DNA of 64,000 nucleotides, from positions 868,001 to 932,000 of the forward strand of contig CAXKWD010000015.1 of the NCBI GenBank assembly GCA_964059195.1, written 5' to 3'. Positions 9,701 to 22,187 of the stretch are shown one piece after another (the stretch's first letter is position 1; the number at the start of each line of letters is the position of its first letter). The notes beneath the pieces were generated by a model, which ran no database searches, was not told where the DNA came from, and saw only the letters and a list, made by a program, of their open reading frames with translations. Position numbers and translations under genes: made by a program. Origin of the DNA: Ectobius pallidus. Taxonomy: Eukaryota; Arthropoda; Insecta; Blattodea; Ectobiidae.

Positions 9701-10921
9701 AAAAATTACATTGTTAGGCAGCCAAATAGTATTTAAAAATTACATTGCTAGGAAAAAGTTTCGTCTTTGAATAATGCATTGAAATGTAAAAGTTTGGTGT
9801 CTGAAATTGACATAGCTACGCAACAGTATATATTTTAAAAGTTTATAATAGGTAGCAATATTGTGTTTATAAATGACATTGCTAAGAAAAGTTATTTTAT
9901 ATTACATTGCTAGGCAACAGTTTCCGGTTTAAAATGGCATTGCTAGGCAACACTTTCGTGTTAAAACTCATTGCTAGGCAACAGTATTCTTTCTATTCAA
10001 GCAAAATGTACAACCCATGTTTTGCCATTAGCATTTCACCGATATTTTCATTGTATGTATTGATCATTGAGGGATTAAAAACTATTCCTTATAGATGACA
10101 TTCCTAGGCAACAGTTTCGTATTTGGAGATGGCATTGCTAAGCTACAGTTTCTTGTTCAAAATGTCAATGCTAAGCAACAGTCAGGTGTTTTAAAAACTT
10201 CATTGCTAAGCAACAGTTTCCGGTTTAGACTGGCATCGCTAGGCAACACTTTTGTGATAGAAAAATTTAATTGTTGGCAGCCAAATTGTCTTTAAAAGTT
10301 ACATTGCTAGGAAAAGTTACGACTTTGAAAAATGCATTGAAAGGTAAAGGTTTTTTGACCGAAATTGACATTGCTACGCAACAGTATCTTTTTTTAAAAG
10401 CTTTTAATAGGTAGCAATATTATGTTTAAGAATGACATTGCTAAGCAACAGATCTTTTTGATGACTTTGCTAGGCAACAGTTTCCGGTTTAGACTGGCAT
10501 GGCTAGGCAAAACTTTCGTGATAGAAAAATTACATTGTTAGGCAGCCAAATTGTATTTAAAAGTTACATTGCTAGGAAAAGTTACGACTTTGAAAAATGC
10601 ATTGAAATGTAAAAGTTTTGTGTCTGAAATTGACATTGCTACGCAACAGTATATTTTTTTAAAAGTTTATATTAGGTAGCAATATTGTGTTTAAAAATGA
10701 CATTGCTAAGCAACAGTTCTTTTTGACGACATTGCTAGGCAACAGTTCCCGGTTTAAAATGGCATTGCCAGGCAACACTTTCGTGTTTTAAAACTCATTG
10801 CTAGGCAACAGTATTCTTTCTATTCAAGCAAAATTTACAACCCATGTTTTGCCATTAGCATTTCACCGATATTTTCATTGTATGTATTGATCATTGAGGG
10901 ATTAAAAACTATTCCTTATAG

Positions 10922-13900
10922 ATGACATTGCTAGGCAACAGTTTCGTATTTGGAGATGGCATTGCTAAGCTACAGTTCCTTGTTCAAAATGTCAATGCTA
11001 AGCAACAGTCAGGTGTTTTAAAAACTTCATTGCTAAGCAACAGTTTCCGGTTTAGACTGGCATCGCTAGGCAACACTTTTGTGATAGAAAAATCTAATTG
11101 TTAGGCAGCCAAATTGTCTTTAAAAGTTACATTGCTAGGAAAAGTTACGACTTTGAAAAATGCATTGAAAGGTAAAGGATTTTTGGCAGAAATTGACATT
11201 GCTACGCAACAGTATCTGTTTTTAAAAGCTTTTAATAGGTAGCAATATTATGTTTAAAAATGACATTGCTAAGCAACAGATCTTTTTGATGACATTGCTA
11301 GGCAACAGTTTCCGGTTTAGACTGGCATGGCTAGGCAAAACTTTCGTGATAGAAAAATTACATTGTTAGGCAGCCAAATTGTATTTAAAAATTACATTGC
11401 TAGGAAAAAGTTTCACTTTGAAAAATGCATTGAAATGTAAAAGTTTTGTGTCTGAAATTGACATTGCTACGCAACAGTATATTTTTTTAAAAGTTTATAA
11501 TATGTAGCAATATTGTGTTTATAAATGACATTGCTAAGAAAAGTTATTTTTTATGACATTGCTAGGCAACAGTTTCCGGTTTAAAATGGCATTGCTAGGC
11601 AACACTTTCGTGTTAAAACTCATTGCTAGGCAACAGTATTCTTTCTATTCAAGCAAAATTTACAACCCATGTTTTGCCATTAGCATTTCACCGATATTTT
11701 CATTGTATGTATTGATCATTGAGGGATTAAAAACTATTCCTTATAGATGACATTCCTAGGCAACAGTTTCGTATTTGGAGATGGCATTGCTAAGCTACAG
11801 TTTCTTGTTCAAAATGTCAATGCTAAGCAACAGTCAGGTGTTTTAAAAACTTCATTGCTAAGCAACAGTTTCCGGTTTAGACTGGCATCGCTAGGCAACA
11901 CTTTTGTGATAGAAAAATTTAATTGTTGGCAGCCAAATTGTCTTTAAAAGTTACATTGCTAGGAAAAGTTACGACTTTGAAAAATTCATTGAAAGGTAAA
12001 GGTTTTTTGTCCGAAATTGACATTGCTACGCAACAGTATCTTTTTTTAAAAGCTTTTAATAGGTAGCAATATTATGTTTAAGAATGACATTGCTAAGCAA
12101 CAGATCTTTTTGATGTCCTTGCTAGGCAACAGTTTCCGGTTTAGACTGGCATGGCTAGGCAAAACTTTCGTGATAGAAAAATTACATTGTTAGGCAGCCA
12201 AATTGTATTTAAAAGTTACATTGCTAGGCAAAGTTACGACTTTGAAAAATGCATTGAAATGTAAAAGTTTTGTGTCTGAAATTGACATTGCTACGCAACA
12301 GTATATTTTTTTAAAAGTTTATATTAGGTAGCAATATTGTGTTTAAAAATGACAATGCTAAGCAACAGTTCTCTTTGACGACATTGCTAGGCAACAGTTT
12401 CCGGTTTAGACTGGCATGGCTAGGCAAAACTTTCGTGATAGAAAAATTACATTGTTAGGCAGCCAAATTGTATTTAAAAATTACATTGCTAGGAAAAAGT
12501 TTCACTTTGAAAAATGCATTGAAATGTAAAAGTTTTGTGTCTGAAATTGACATTGCTACGCAACAGTATATTTTTTTAAAAGTTTATAATATGTAGCAAT
12601 ATTGTGTTTATAAATGACATTGCTAAGAAAAGTTATTTTTTATGACATTGCTAGGCAACAGTTTCCGGTTTAAAATGGCATTGCTAGGCAACACTTTCGT
12701 GTTAAAACTCATTGCTAGGCAACAGTATTCTTTCTATTCAAGCAAAATTTACAACCCATGTTTTGCCATTAGCATTTCACCGATATTTTCATTGTATGTA
12801 TTGATCATTGAGGGATTAAAAACTATTCCTTATAGATGACATTCCTAGGCAACAGTTTCGTATTTGGAGATGGCATTGCTAAGCTACAGTTTCTTGTTCA
12901 AAATGTCAATGCTAAGCAACAGTCAGGTGTTTTAAAAACTTCATTGCTAAGCAACAGTTTCCGGTTTAGACTGGCATCGCTAGGCAACACTTTTGTGATA
13001 GAAAAATTTAATTGTTGGCAGCCAAATTGTCTTTAAAAGTTACATTGCTAGGAAAAGTTACGACTTTGAAAAATGCATTGAAAGGTAAAGGTTTTTTGTC
13101 CGAAATTGACATTGCTACGCAACAGTATCTTTTTTTAAAAGCTTTTAATAGGTAGCAATATTATGTTTAAGAATGACATTGCTAAGCAACAGATCTTTTT
13201 GATGACCTTGCTAGGCAACAGTTTCGGGTTTAGACTGGCATGGCTAGGCAAAACTTTCGTGATAGAAAAATTACATTGTTAGGCAGACAAATAGTATTTA
13301 AAAATTACATTGCTAGGAAAAAGTTTCGTCTTCGAATAATGCATTGAAATGTAAAAGTTTTGTGTCTGAAATTGACATTGCTACGCAACAGGATATATTT
13401 TAAAAGTTTATAATAGGTAGCAATATTGTGTTTATAAATGACATTGCTAAGAAAAGTTATTTTTTATGACATTGCTAGGCAACAGTTTCCGGTTTAAAAT
13501 GGCATTGCTAGGCAACACTTTCGTGTTAAAACTCATTGCTAGGCAACAGTATTCTTTCTATTCAAGCAAAATTTACAACCCATGTTTTGCCATTAGCATT
13601 TCACCGATATTTTCATTGTATGTATTGATCATGGAGGCATTAAAAACTATTCCTTATAGATGACATTGCTAGGCAACCGTTTCGTATTTGGAGATGGCAT
13701 TGCTAAGCTACAGTTTCTTGTTCAAAATGTCAATGCTAAGCAACAGTCAGGTGTTTTAAAAACTTCATTGCTAAGCAACAGTTTCCGGTTTAGACTGGCA
13801 TCGCTAGGCAACACTTTTGTGATAGAAAAAATTTAATTGTTGGCAGCCAAATTGTCTTTAAAAGTTACATTGCTAGGAAAAGTTACGACTTTGAAAAATG

Positions 13901-14487
13901 CATTGAAAGGTAAAGGTTTTTTGTCCGAAATTGACATTGCTACGCAACAGTATCTTTTTTTAAAAGCTTTTAATAGGTAGCAATATTATGTTTAAGAATG
14001 ACATTGCTAAGCAACAGATCTTTTTGATGACTTTGCTAGGCAACAGTTTCCGGTTTAGACTGGCATGGCTAGGCAAAACTTTCGAGATAGAAAAATTACA
14101 TTGTTAGGCAGCCAAATTGTATTTAAAAATTACATTGCTAGGAAAAAGTTTCACTTTGAAAAATGCATTGAAATGTAAAAGTTTTGTGTCTGAAATTGAC
14201 ATTGCTACGCAACACTATATTTTTTTAAAAGTTTATAATAGGTAGCAATATTGTGTTTAAAAATGACATTGCTAAGCAACAGTTCTTTTTGACGACATTG
14301 CTAGGCAACAGTTCCCGGTTTAAAATGGCATTGCTAGGCAACACTTTACTGTTTTAAAACTCATTGCTAGGCAACAGTATTCTTTCTGTTCAAGCAAAAT
14401 TTACAACCCACGTTTTGCCATTAGCATTTCACCGATATTTTCAGTGTATGTATTGATCATTGAGGGATTAAAAACTATTCCTTATAG
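10922..14487 (+). repeat. Mixed-class region U13-U16 (tails I, I, III*, II)
   Basis: Unit heads lie at 10922, 11747, 12836 and 13660. U13 and U14 both end in class I tails, and U15 ends in class III* (CATGGAGGCATT followed by GGCAACCGTTTCG). Private marks include GAAAAATTCATTG at about 11980, GATGTCCTTGC at about 12112, TTTCGGGTTTAG at about 13223, CAACACTATATT at about 14211 and CACTTTACTGTT at about 14342. U15-U17 resemble U47-U49 at an offset of 26,967 bp, sharing the III* tail and the TTCGAGATAG change, but with more differences than the other block pairs. Confidence 0.84.
11747..12835 (+). repeat. Long unit U14 (1089 bp) with two B-type segments
   Basis: Segment A is at 11852-12114, a first B-type segment at 12115-12379 and a second at 12380-12643, followed by a class I tail. 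The first B ends like those that precede class II' tails (TATATTAGGTAGC, then GACG) but runs into a new B start (GGTTTAGACTGGCATGG) instead of a tail. This places the exchange at or beside the shared GACATTGCTAGGCAACAG near 12380. Private changes GACAATGCTAAGC and GTTCTCTTTGACG mark this copy. This event is independent of the one in U6. Confidence 0.88.
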
Positions 14488-17400
14488 ATGACATTGCTAG
14501 GCAACAGTTTCGTATTTGGAGATGGCATTGCTAAGCTACAGTTTCTTGTTCAAGATGTCAATGCTAAGCAACAGTCAGGTGTTTTAAAAACATCATTGCT
14601 AAGCAAAAGTTTCCGGTTTAGACTGGCATCGCTAGGCAACACTTTTGTGATAGAAAAATCTAATTGTTAGGCAGCCAAATTGTCTTTAAAAGTTACATTG
14701 CTAGGAAAAGTTACGACTTTGAAAAATGCATTGAAAGGTAAAGGATTTTTGGCAGAAATTGACATCGCTACGCAACAGTATCTTTTTTTAAAAGCTTTTA
14801 ATAGGTAGCAATATTATGATTAAAAATGACATTGCTAAGCAACAGATCTTTTTGATGACATTGCTAGGCAACAGTTTCCGGTTTAGACTGGCATGGCTAG
14901 GCAAAACTTTCGTGATAGAAAAATTACATTGTTAGGCAGCCAAATAGTATTTAAAAATTACATTGCTAGGAAAAAGTTTCGTCTTTGAATAATGCATTGA
15001 AATGTAAAAGTTTGGTGTCTGAAATTGACATAGCTACGCAACAGTATATATTTTAAAAGTTTATAATAGGTAGCAATATTGTGTTTATAAATGACATTGC
15101 TAAGAAAAGTTATTTTTTATGACATTGCTAGGCAACAGTTTCCGGTTTAAAATGGCATTGCTAGGCAACACTTTCGTGTTAAAACTCATTGCTAGGCAAC
15201 AGTATTCTTTCTATTCAAGCAAAATTTACAACCCATGTTTTGCCATTAGCATTTCACCGATATTTTCATTGTATGTATTGATCATTGAGGGATTAAAAAC
15301 TATTCCTTATAGATGACATTCCTAGGCAACAGTTTCGTATTTGGAGATGGCATTGCTAAGCTACAGTTCCTTGTTCAAAATGTCAATGCTAAGCAACAGT
15401 CAGGTGTTTTAAAAACTTCATTGCTAAGCAACAGTTTCCGGTTTAGACTGGCATCGCTAGGCAACACTTTTGTGATAGAAAAATTTAATTGTTGGCAGCC
15501 AAATTGTCTTTAAAAGTTACATTGCTAGGAAAAGTTACGACTTTGAAAAATGCATTGAAAGGTAAAGGTTTTTTGTCCGAAATTGACATTGCTACGCAAC
15601 AGTATGTTTTTTTAAAAGCTTTTAATAGGTAGCAATATTATGTTTAAGAATGACATTGCTAAGCAACAGATCTTTTTGATGACCTTGCTAGGCAACAGTT
15701 TCCGGTTTAGACTGGCATGGCTAGGCAAAACTTTCGTGATAGAAAAATTACATTGTTAGGCAGACAAATAGTATTTAAAAATTACATTGCTAGGAAAACG
15801 TTTCGTCTTCGAATAATGCACTGAAATGTAAACGTTTTGTGTCTGAAATTGACATAGCTACGCAACAGTATATATTTTAAAAGTTTATAATAGGTAGCAA
15901 TATTGTGTTTATAAATGACATTGCTAAGAAAAGTTATTTTTTATGACATTGCTAGGCAACAGTTTCCGGTTTAAAATGGCATTGCTAGGCAACACTTTCG
16001 TGTTTTAAAACTCATTGCTAGGCAACAGTATTCTTTCTGTTCAAGCAAAATTTACAACCCATGTTTTGCCAATAGCATTTCACCGATATTTTCATTGTAT
16101 GTATTGATCATTGAGGGATTAAAAACTATTCCTTATACATGACATTGCTAGGCAACAGTTTCGTACTTGGAGATGGCATTGCTAAGCTACAGTTTCTTGT
16201 TCAAGATGTCAATGCTAAGCAACAGTCAGGTGTTTTAAAAACTTCATTGCTAAGCAACAGTTTCCGGTTTAGACTGGCATCGCTAGGCAACACTTTTGTG
16301 ATAGAAAAATCTAATTGTTAGGCAGCCAAATTGTCTTTAAAAGTTACATTGCTAGGAAAAGTTACGACTTTGAAAAATGCATTGAAAGGTAAAGGTTTTG
16401 TGTCAGAAATTGACATATCTCCGCAACAGTATCTTTTTTTAAAAGCTTTTAATAGGTAGCAATATTATGATTAAAAATGATATTGCTAAGCAACAGATCT
16501 TTTTGATGACATTGCTAGGCAACAGTTTCCGGTTTAGACTGGCATGGCTAGGCAAAACTTTCGTGATATAAAAATTACATTGTTAGGCAGCCAAATAGTA
16601 TTTAAAAATTACATTGCTAGGAAAAAGTTTCGTCTTTGAATAATGCATTGAAATGTAAAAGTTTGGTGTCTGAAATTGACATTGCTACGCAACAGGATAT
16701 ATTTTAAAAGTTTATAATAGGTAGCAATATTGTGTTTATAAATGACATTGCTAAGAAAAGTTATTTTTTATGACATTGCTAGGCAACAGTTTCCGGTTTA
16801 AAATGGCATTGCTAGGCAACACTTTCGTGTTAAAACTCATTGCTAGGCAACAGTATTCTTTCTATTCAAGCAAAATTTACAACCCATGTTTTGCCATTAG
16901 CATTTCACCGATATTTTCATTGTATGTATTGATCATGGAGGGATTAAAAACTATTCCTTATAGATGACATTGCTAGGCAACAGTTTCGTATTTGGAGATG
17001 GCATTGCTAAGCTACAGTTTCTTGTTCAAAATGTCAATGCTAAGCAACAGTCAGGCTTTTTAAAAACTTCATTGCTAAGCAACAGTTTCCGGTTTAGACT
17101 GGCATCGCTAGGCAACACTTTTGTGATAGAAAAAATTTAATTGTTGGCAGCCAAATTGTCTTTAAAAGTTACATTGCTAGGAAAAGTTACGACTTTGAAA
17201 AATGCATTGAAAGGTAAAGGTTTTTTGTCCGAAATTGACATTGCTACGCAACAGTATCTTTTTTTAAAAGCTTTTAATAGGTAGCAATATTATGTTTAAG
17301 AATGACATTGCTAAGCAACAGATCTTTTTGATGACTTTGCTAGGCAACAGTTTCCGGTTTAGACTGGCATGGCTAGGCAAAACTTTCGTGATAGAAAAAT

Positions 17401-20400
17401 TACATTGTTAGGCAGCCAAATTGTATTTAAAAATTACATTGCTAGGAAAAAGTTTCACTTTGAAAAATGCATTGAAATGTAAAAGTTTTGTGTCTGAAAT
17501 TGACATTGCTACGCAACAGTATATTTTTTTAAAAGTTTATAATAGGTAGCAATATTGTGTTTAAAAATGACATTGCTAAGCAACAGTTCTTTTTGACGAC
17601 ATTGCTAGGCAACAGTTCCCGGTTTAAAATGGCATTGCTAGGCAACACTTTCGTGTTTTAAAACTCATTGCTAGGCAACAGTATTCTTTCTGTTCAAGCA
17701 AAATTTACAACCCATGTTTTGCCATTAGCATTTCACCGATATTTTCAGTGTATGTATTGATCATTGAGGGATTAAAAACTATTCCTTATAGATGACATTG
17801 CTAGGCAACAGTTTCGTATTTGGAGATGGCATTGCTAAGCTACAGTTTCTTGTTCAAGATGTCAATGCTAAGCAACAGTCAGGTGTTTTAAAAACATCAT
17901 TGCTAAGCAACAGTTTCCGGTTTAGACTGGCATCGCTAGGCAACACTTTTGTGATAGAAAAATCTAATTGTTAGACAGCCAAATTGTCTTTAAAAGTTAC
18001 ATTGCTAGGAAACGTTACGACTTTGAAAAATGCATTGAAAGGTAAAGGTTTTGTGTCAGAAATTGACATATCTCCGCAACAGTATCTTTTTTTAAAAGCT
18101 TTTAATAGGTAGCAATATTATGATTAAAAATGACATTGCTAAGCAACAGATCTTTTTGATGACATTGCTAGGCAACAGTTTCCGGTTTAGACTGGCATGG
18201 CTAGGCAAAACTTTCGTGATAGAAAAATTACATTGTTAGGCAGCCAAATAGTATTTAAAAATTACATTGCTAGGAAAAAGTTTCGTCTTTGAATAATGCA
18301 TTGAAATGTAAAAGTTTGGTGTCTGAAATTGACATAGCTACGCAACAGTATATATTTTAAAAGTTTATAATAGGTAGCAATATTGTGTTTATAAATGACA
18401 TTGCTAAGAAAAGTTATTTTATATTACATTGCTAGGCAACAGTTTCCGGTTTAAAATGGTATTGCTAGGCAACACTTTCGTGTTAAAACTCATTGCTAGG
18501 CAACAGTATTCTTTCTATTCAAGCAAAATGTACAACCCATGTTTTGCCATTAGCATTTCACCGATATTTTCATTGTATGTATTGATCATTGAGGGATTAA
18601 AAACTATTCCTTATAGATGACATTCCTAGGCAACAGTTTCGTATTTGGAGATGGCATTGCTAAGCTACAGTTTCTTGTTCAAAATGTCAATGCTAAGCAA
18701 CAGTCAGGTGTTTTAAAAACTTCATTGCTAAGCAACAGTTTCCGGTTTAGACTGGCATCGCTAGGCAACACTTTTGTGATAGAAAAATTTAATTGTTGGC
18801 AGCCAAATTGTCTTTAAAAGTTACATTGCTAGGAAAAGTTACGACTTTGAAAAATGCATTGAAAGGTAAAGGTTTTTTGACCGAAATTGACATTGCTACG
18901 CAACAGTATCTTTTTTTAAAAGCTTTTAATAGGTAGCAATATTATGTTTAAGAATGACATTGCTAAGCAACAGATCTTTTTGATGACTTTGCTAGGCAAC
19001 AGTTTCCGGTTTAGACTGGCATGGCTAGGCAAAACTTTCGTGATAGAAAAATTACATTGTTAGGCAGCCAAATTGTATTTAAAAGTTACATTGCTAGGAA
19101 AAGTTACGACTTTGAAAAATGCATTGAAATGTAAAAGTTTTGTGTCTGAAATTGACATTGCTACGCAACAGTATATTTTTTTAAAAGTTTATATTAGGTA
19201 GCAATATTGTGTTTAAAAATGACATTGCTAAGCAACAGTTCTTTTTGACGACATTGCTAGGCAACAGTTCCCGGTTTAAAATGGCATTGCCAGGCAACAC
19301 TTTCGTGTTTTAAAACTCATTGCTAGGCAACAGTATTCTTTCTATTCAAGCAAAATTTACAACCCATGTTTTGCCATTAGCATTTCACCGATATTTTCAT
19401 TGTATGTATTGATCATTGAGGGATTAAAAACTATTCCTTATAGATGACATTGCTAGGCAACAGTTTCGTATTTGGAGATGGCATTGCTAAGCTACAGTTC
19501 CTTGTTCAAAATGTCAATGCTAAGCAACAGTCAGGTGTTTTAAAAACTGCATTGCTAAGCAACAGTTTCCGGTTTAGACTGGCATCGCTAGGCAACACTT
19601 TTGTGATAGAAAAATCTAATTGTTAGGCAGCCAAATTGTCTTTAAAAGTTACATTGCTAGGAAAAGTTACGACTTTGAAAAATGCATTGAAAGGTAAAGG
19701 ATTTTTGGCAGATATTGACATTGCTACGCAACAGTATCTGTTTTTAAAAGCTTTTAATAGGTAGCAATATTATGTTTAAAAATGACATTGCTAAGCAACA
19801 GATCTTTTTGATGACATTGCTAGGCAACAGTTTCCGGTTTAGACTGGCATGGCTAGGCAAATCTTTCGTGATAGAAAAATTACATTGTTAGGCAGCCAAA
19901 TTGTATTTAAAAATTACATTGCTAGGAAAAAGTTTCACTTTGAAAAATGCATTGAAATGTAAAAGTTTTGTGTCCGAAATTGACATTGCTACGCAACAGT
20001 ATCTTTTTTTAAAAGCTTTTAATAGGTAGCAATATTATGTTTAAGAATGACATTGCTAAGCAACAGATCTTTTTGATGACTTTGCTAGGCAACAGTTTCC
20101 GGTTTAGACTGGCATGGCTAGGCAAAACTTTCGAGATAGAAAAACTACATTGTTAGGCAGCCAAATTGTATTTAAAAATTACATTGCTAGGAAAAAGTTT
20201 CACTTTGAAAAATGCATTGAAATGTAAAAGTTTTGTGTCTGAAATTGACATTGCTACGCAACAGTATATTTTTTTAAAAGTTTATAATAGGTAGCAATAT
20301 TGTGTTTAAAAATGACATTGCTAAGCAACAGTTCTTTTTGACGACATTGCTAGGCAACAGTTCCCGGTTTAAAATGGCATTGCTAGGCAACACTTTCGTG

Positions 20401-22187
20401 TTTTAAAACTCATTGCTAGGCAACAGTATTCTTTCTGTTCAAGCAAAATTTACAACCCATGTTTTGCCATTAGCATTTCACCGATATTTTCAGTGTATGT
20501 ATTGATCATTGAGGGATTAAAAACTATTCCTTATAGATGACATTGCTAGGCAACAGTTTCGTATTTGGAGATGGCATTGCTAAGCTACAGTTTCTTGTTC
20601 AAGATGTCAATGCTAAGCAACAGTCAGGTGTTTTAAAAACATCATTGCTAAGCAACAGTTTCCGGTTTAGACTGGCATCGCTAGGCAACACTTTTGTGAT
20701 AGAAAAATCTAATTGTTAGGCAGCCAAATTGTCTTTAAAAGTTACATTGCTAGGAAAAGTTACGACTTTGAAAAATGCATTGAAAGGTAAAGGATTTTTG
20801 GCAGAAATTGACATTGCTACGCAACAGTATCTTTTTTTAAAAGCTTTTAATAGGTAGCAATATTATGATTAAAAATGACATTGCTAAGCAACAGATCTTT
20901 TTGATGACATTGCTAGGCAACAGTTTCCGGTTTAGACTGGCATGGCTAGGCAAAACTTTCGTGATAGAAAAATTACATTGTTAGGCAGCCAAATAGTATT
21001 TAAAAATTACATTGCTAGGAAAAAGTTTCGTCTTTGAATAATGCATTGAAATGTAAGGGTTTGGTGTCTGAAATTGACATAGCTACGCAACAGTATATAT
21101 TTTAAAAGTTTATAATAGGTAGCAATATTGTGTTTATAAATGACATTGCTAAGAAAAGTTATTTTTTATGACATTGCTAGGCAACAGTTTCCGGTTTAAA
21201 ATGGCATTGCTAGGCAACACTTTCGTGTTAAAACTCATTGCTAGGCAACAGTATTCTTTCTATTCAAGCAAAATTTACAACCCATGTTTTGCCATTAGCA
21301 TTTCACCGATATTTTCATTGTATGTATTGATCATTGAGGGATTAAAAACTATTCCTTATAGATGACATTCCTAGGCAACAGTTTCGTATTTGGAGATGGC
21401 ATTGCTAAGCTACAGTTCCTTGTTCAAAATGTCAATGCTAAGCAACAGTCAGGTGTTTTAAAAACTTCATTGCTAAGCAACAGTTTCCGGTTTAGACTGG
21501 CATCGCTAGGCAACACTTTTGTGATAGAAAAATTTAATTGTTGGCAGCCAAATTGTCTTTAAAAGTTACATTGCTAGGAAAAGTTACGACTTTGAAAAAT
21601 GCATTGAAAGGTAAAGGTTTTTTGTCCGAAATTGACATTGCTACGCAACAGTATGTTTTTTTAAAAGCTTTTAATAGGTAGCAATATTATGTTTAAGAAT
21701 GACATTGCTAAGCAACAGATCTTTTTGATGACCTTGCTAGGCAACAGTTTCCGGTTTAGACTGGCATGGCTAGGCAAAACTTTCGTGATAGAAAAATTAC
21801 ATTGTTAGGCAGACAAATAGTATTTAAAAATTACATTGCTAGGAAAACGTTTCGTCTTCGAATAATGCACTGAAATGTAAACGTTTTGTGTCTGAAATTG
21901 ACATAGCTACGCAACAGTATATATTTTAAAAGTTTATAATAGGTAGCAATATTGTGTTTATAAATGACATTGCTAAGAAAAGTTATTTTTTATGACATTG
22001 CTAGGCAACAGTTTCCGGTTTAAAATGGCATTGCTAGGCAACACTTTCGTGTTTTAAAACTCATTGCTAGGCAACAGTATTCTTTCTGTTCAAGCAAAAT
22101 TTACAACCCATGTTTTGCCAAAAGCATTTCACCGATATTTTCATTGTATGTATTGATCATTGAGGGATTAAAAACTATTCCTTATAG
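14488..22187 (+). repeat. Near-identical copy of the window start (U17-U25), offset 14,571 bp
   Basis: Unit heads lie at 14488, 15313, 16139, 16964, 17792, 18617, 19444, 20537 and 21362, each exactly 14,571 bp after its partner in U0-U8. Rare changes are shared at the same offset: AAGCAAAAGT, CTTATACATGAC, CAGGCTTTTTAAAA, AAACGTTACGAC, AAATGGTATTGC, the whole chimeric segment of U6, GTAAGGGTTTGG and GCCAAAAGCATT. Reading by eye I found only isolated substitutions, such as GACATCGCTACG at about 14761. The block spans 17 units plus two extra segments, so it is a recent large duplication. Confidence 0.9.
19444..20536 (+). repeat. Long unit U23 (1093 bp), duplicate of long unit U6
   Basis: It has the same length, internal layout (extra chimeric segment at 19813-20077) and private changes as U6 at an offset of 14,571 bp. 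It is therefore a passenger of the large duplication and not a separate exchange event. Confidence 0.9.

Larger units (their letters stand above)
5966..10921 (+). repeat. Higher-order block, copy 2 (U7-U12; I-IIa-III-II-I'-II')
   Basis: Unit heads lie at 5966, 6791, 7617, 8442, 9270 and 10095. It repeats the class order of U0-U5 at an offset of 6049 bp but lacks the class II seventh unit and the extra segment. U13 replaces them. Private substitutions include GTAAGGGTTTGG at about 6482, GCCAAAAGCATT at about 7547 and TTCGTAATATAAA at about 8039. The correspondence with copy 1 extends into U13 and ends near 11453, where copy 1 enters its chimeric segment. Confidence 0.86.
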
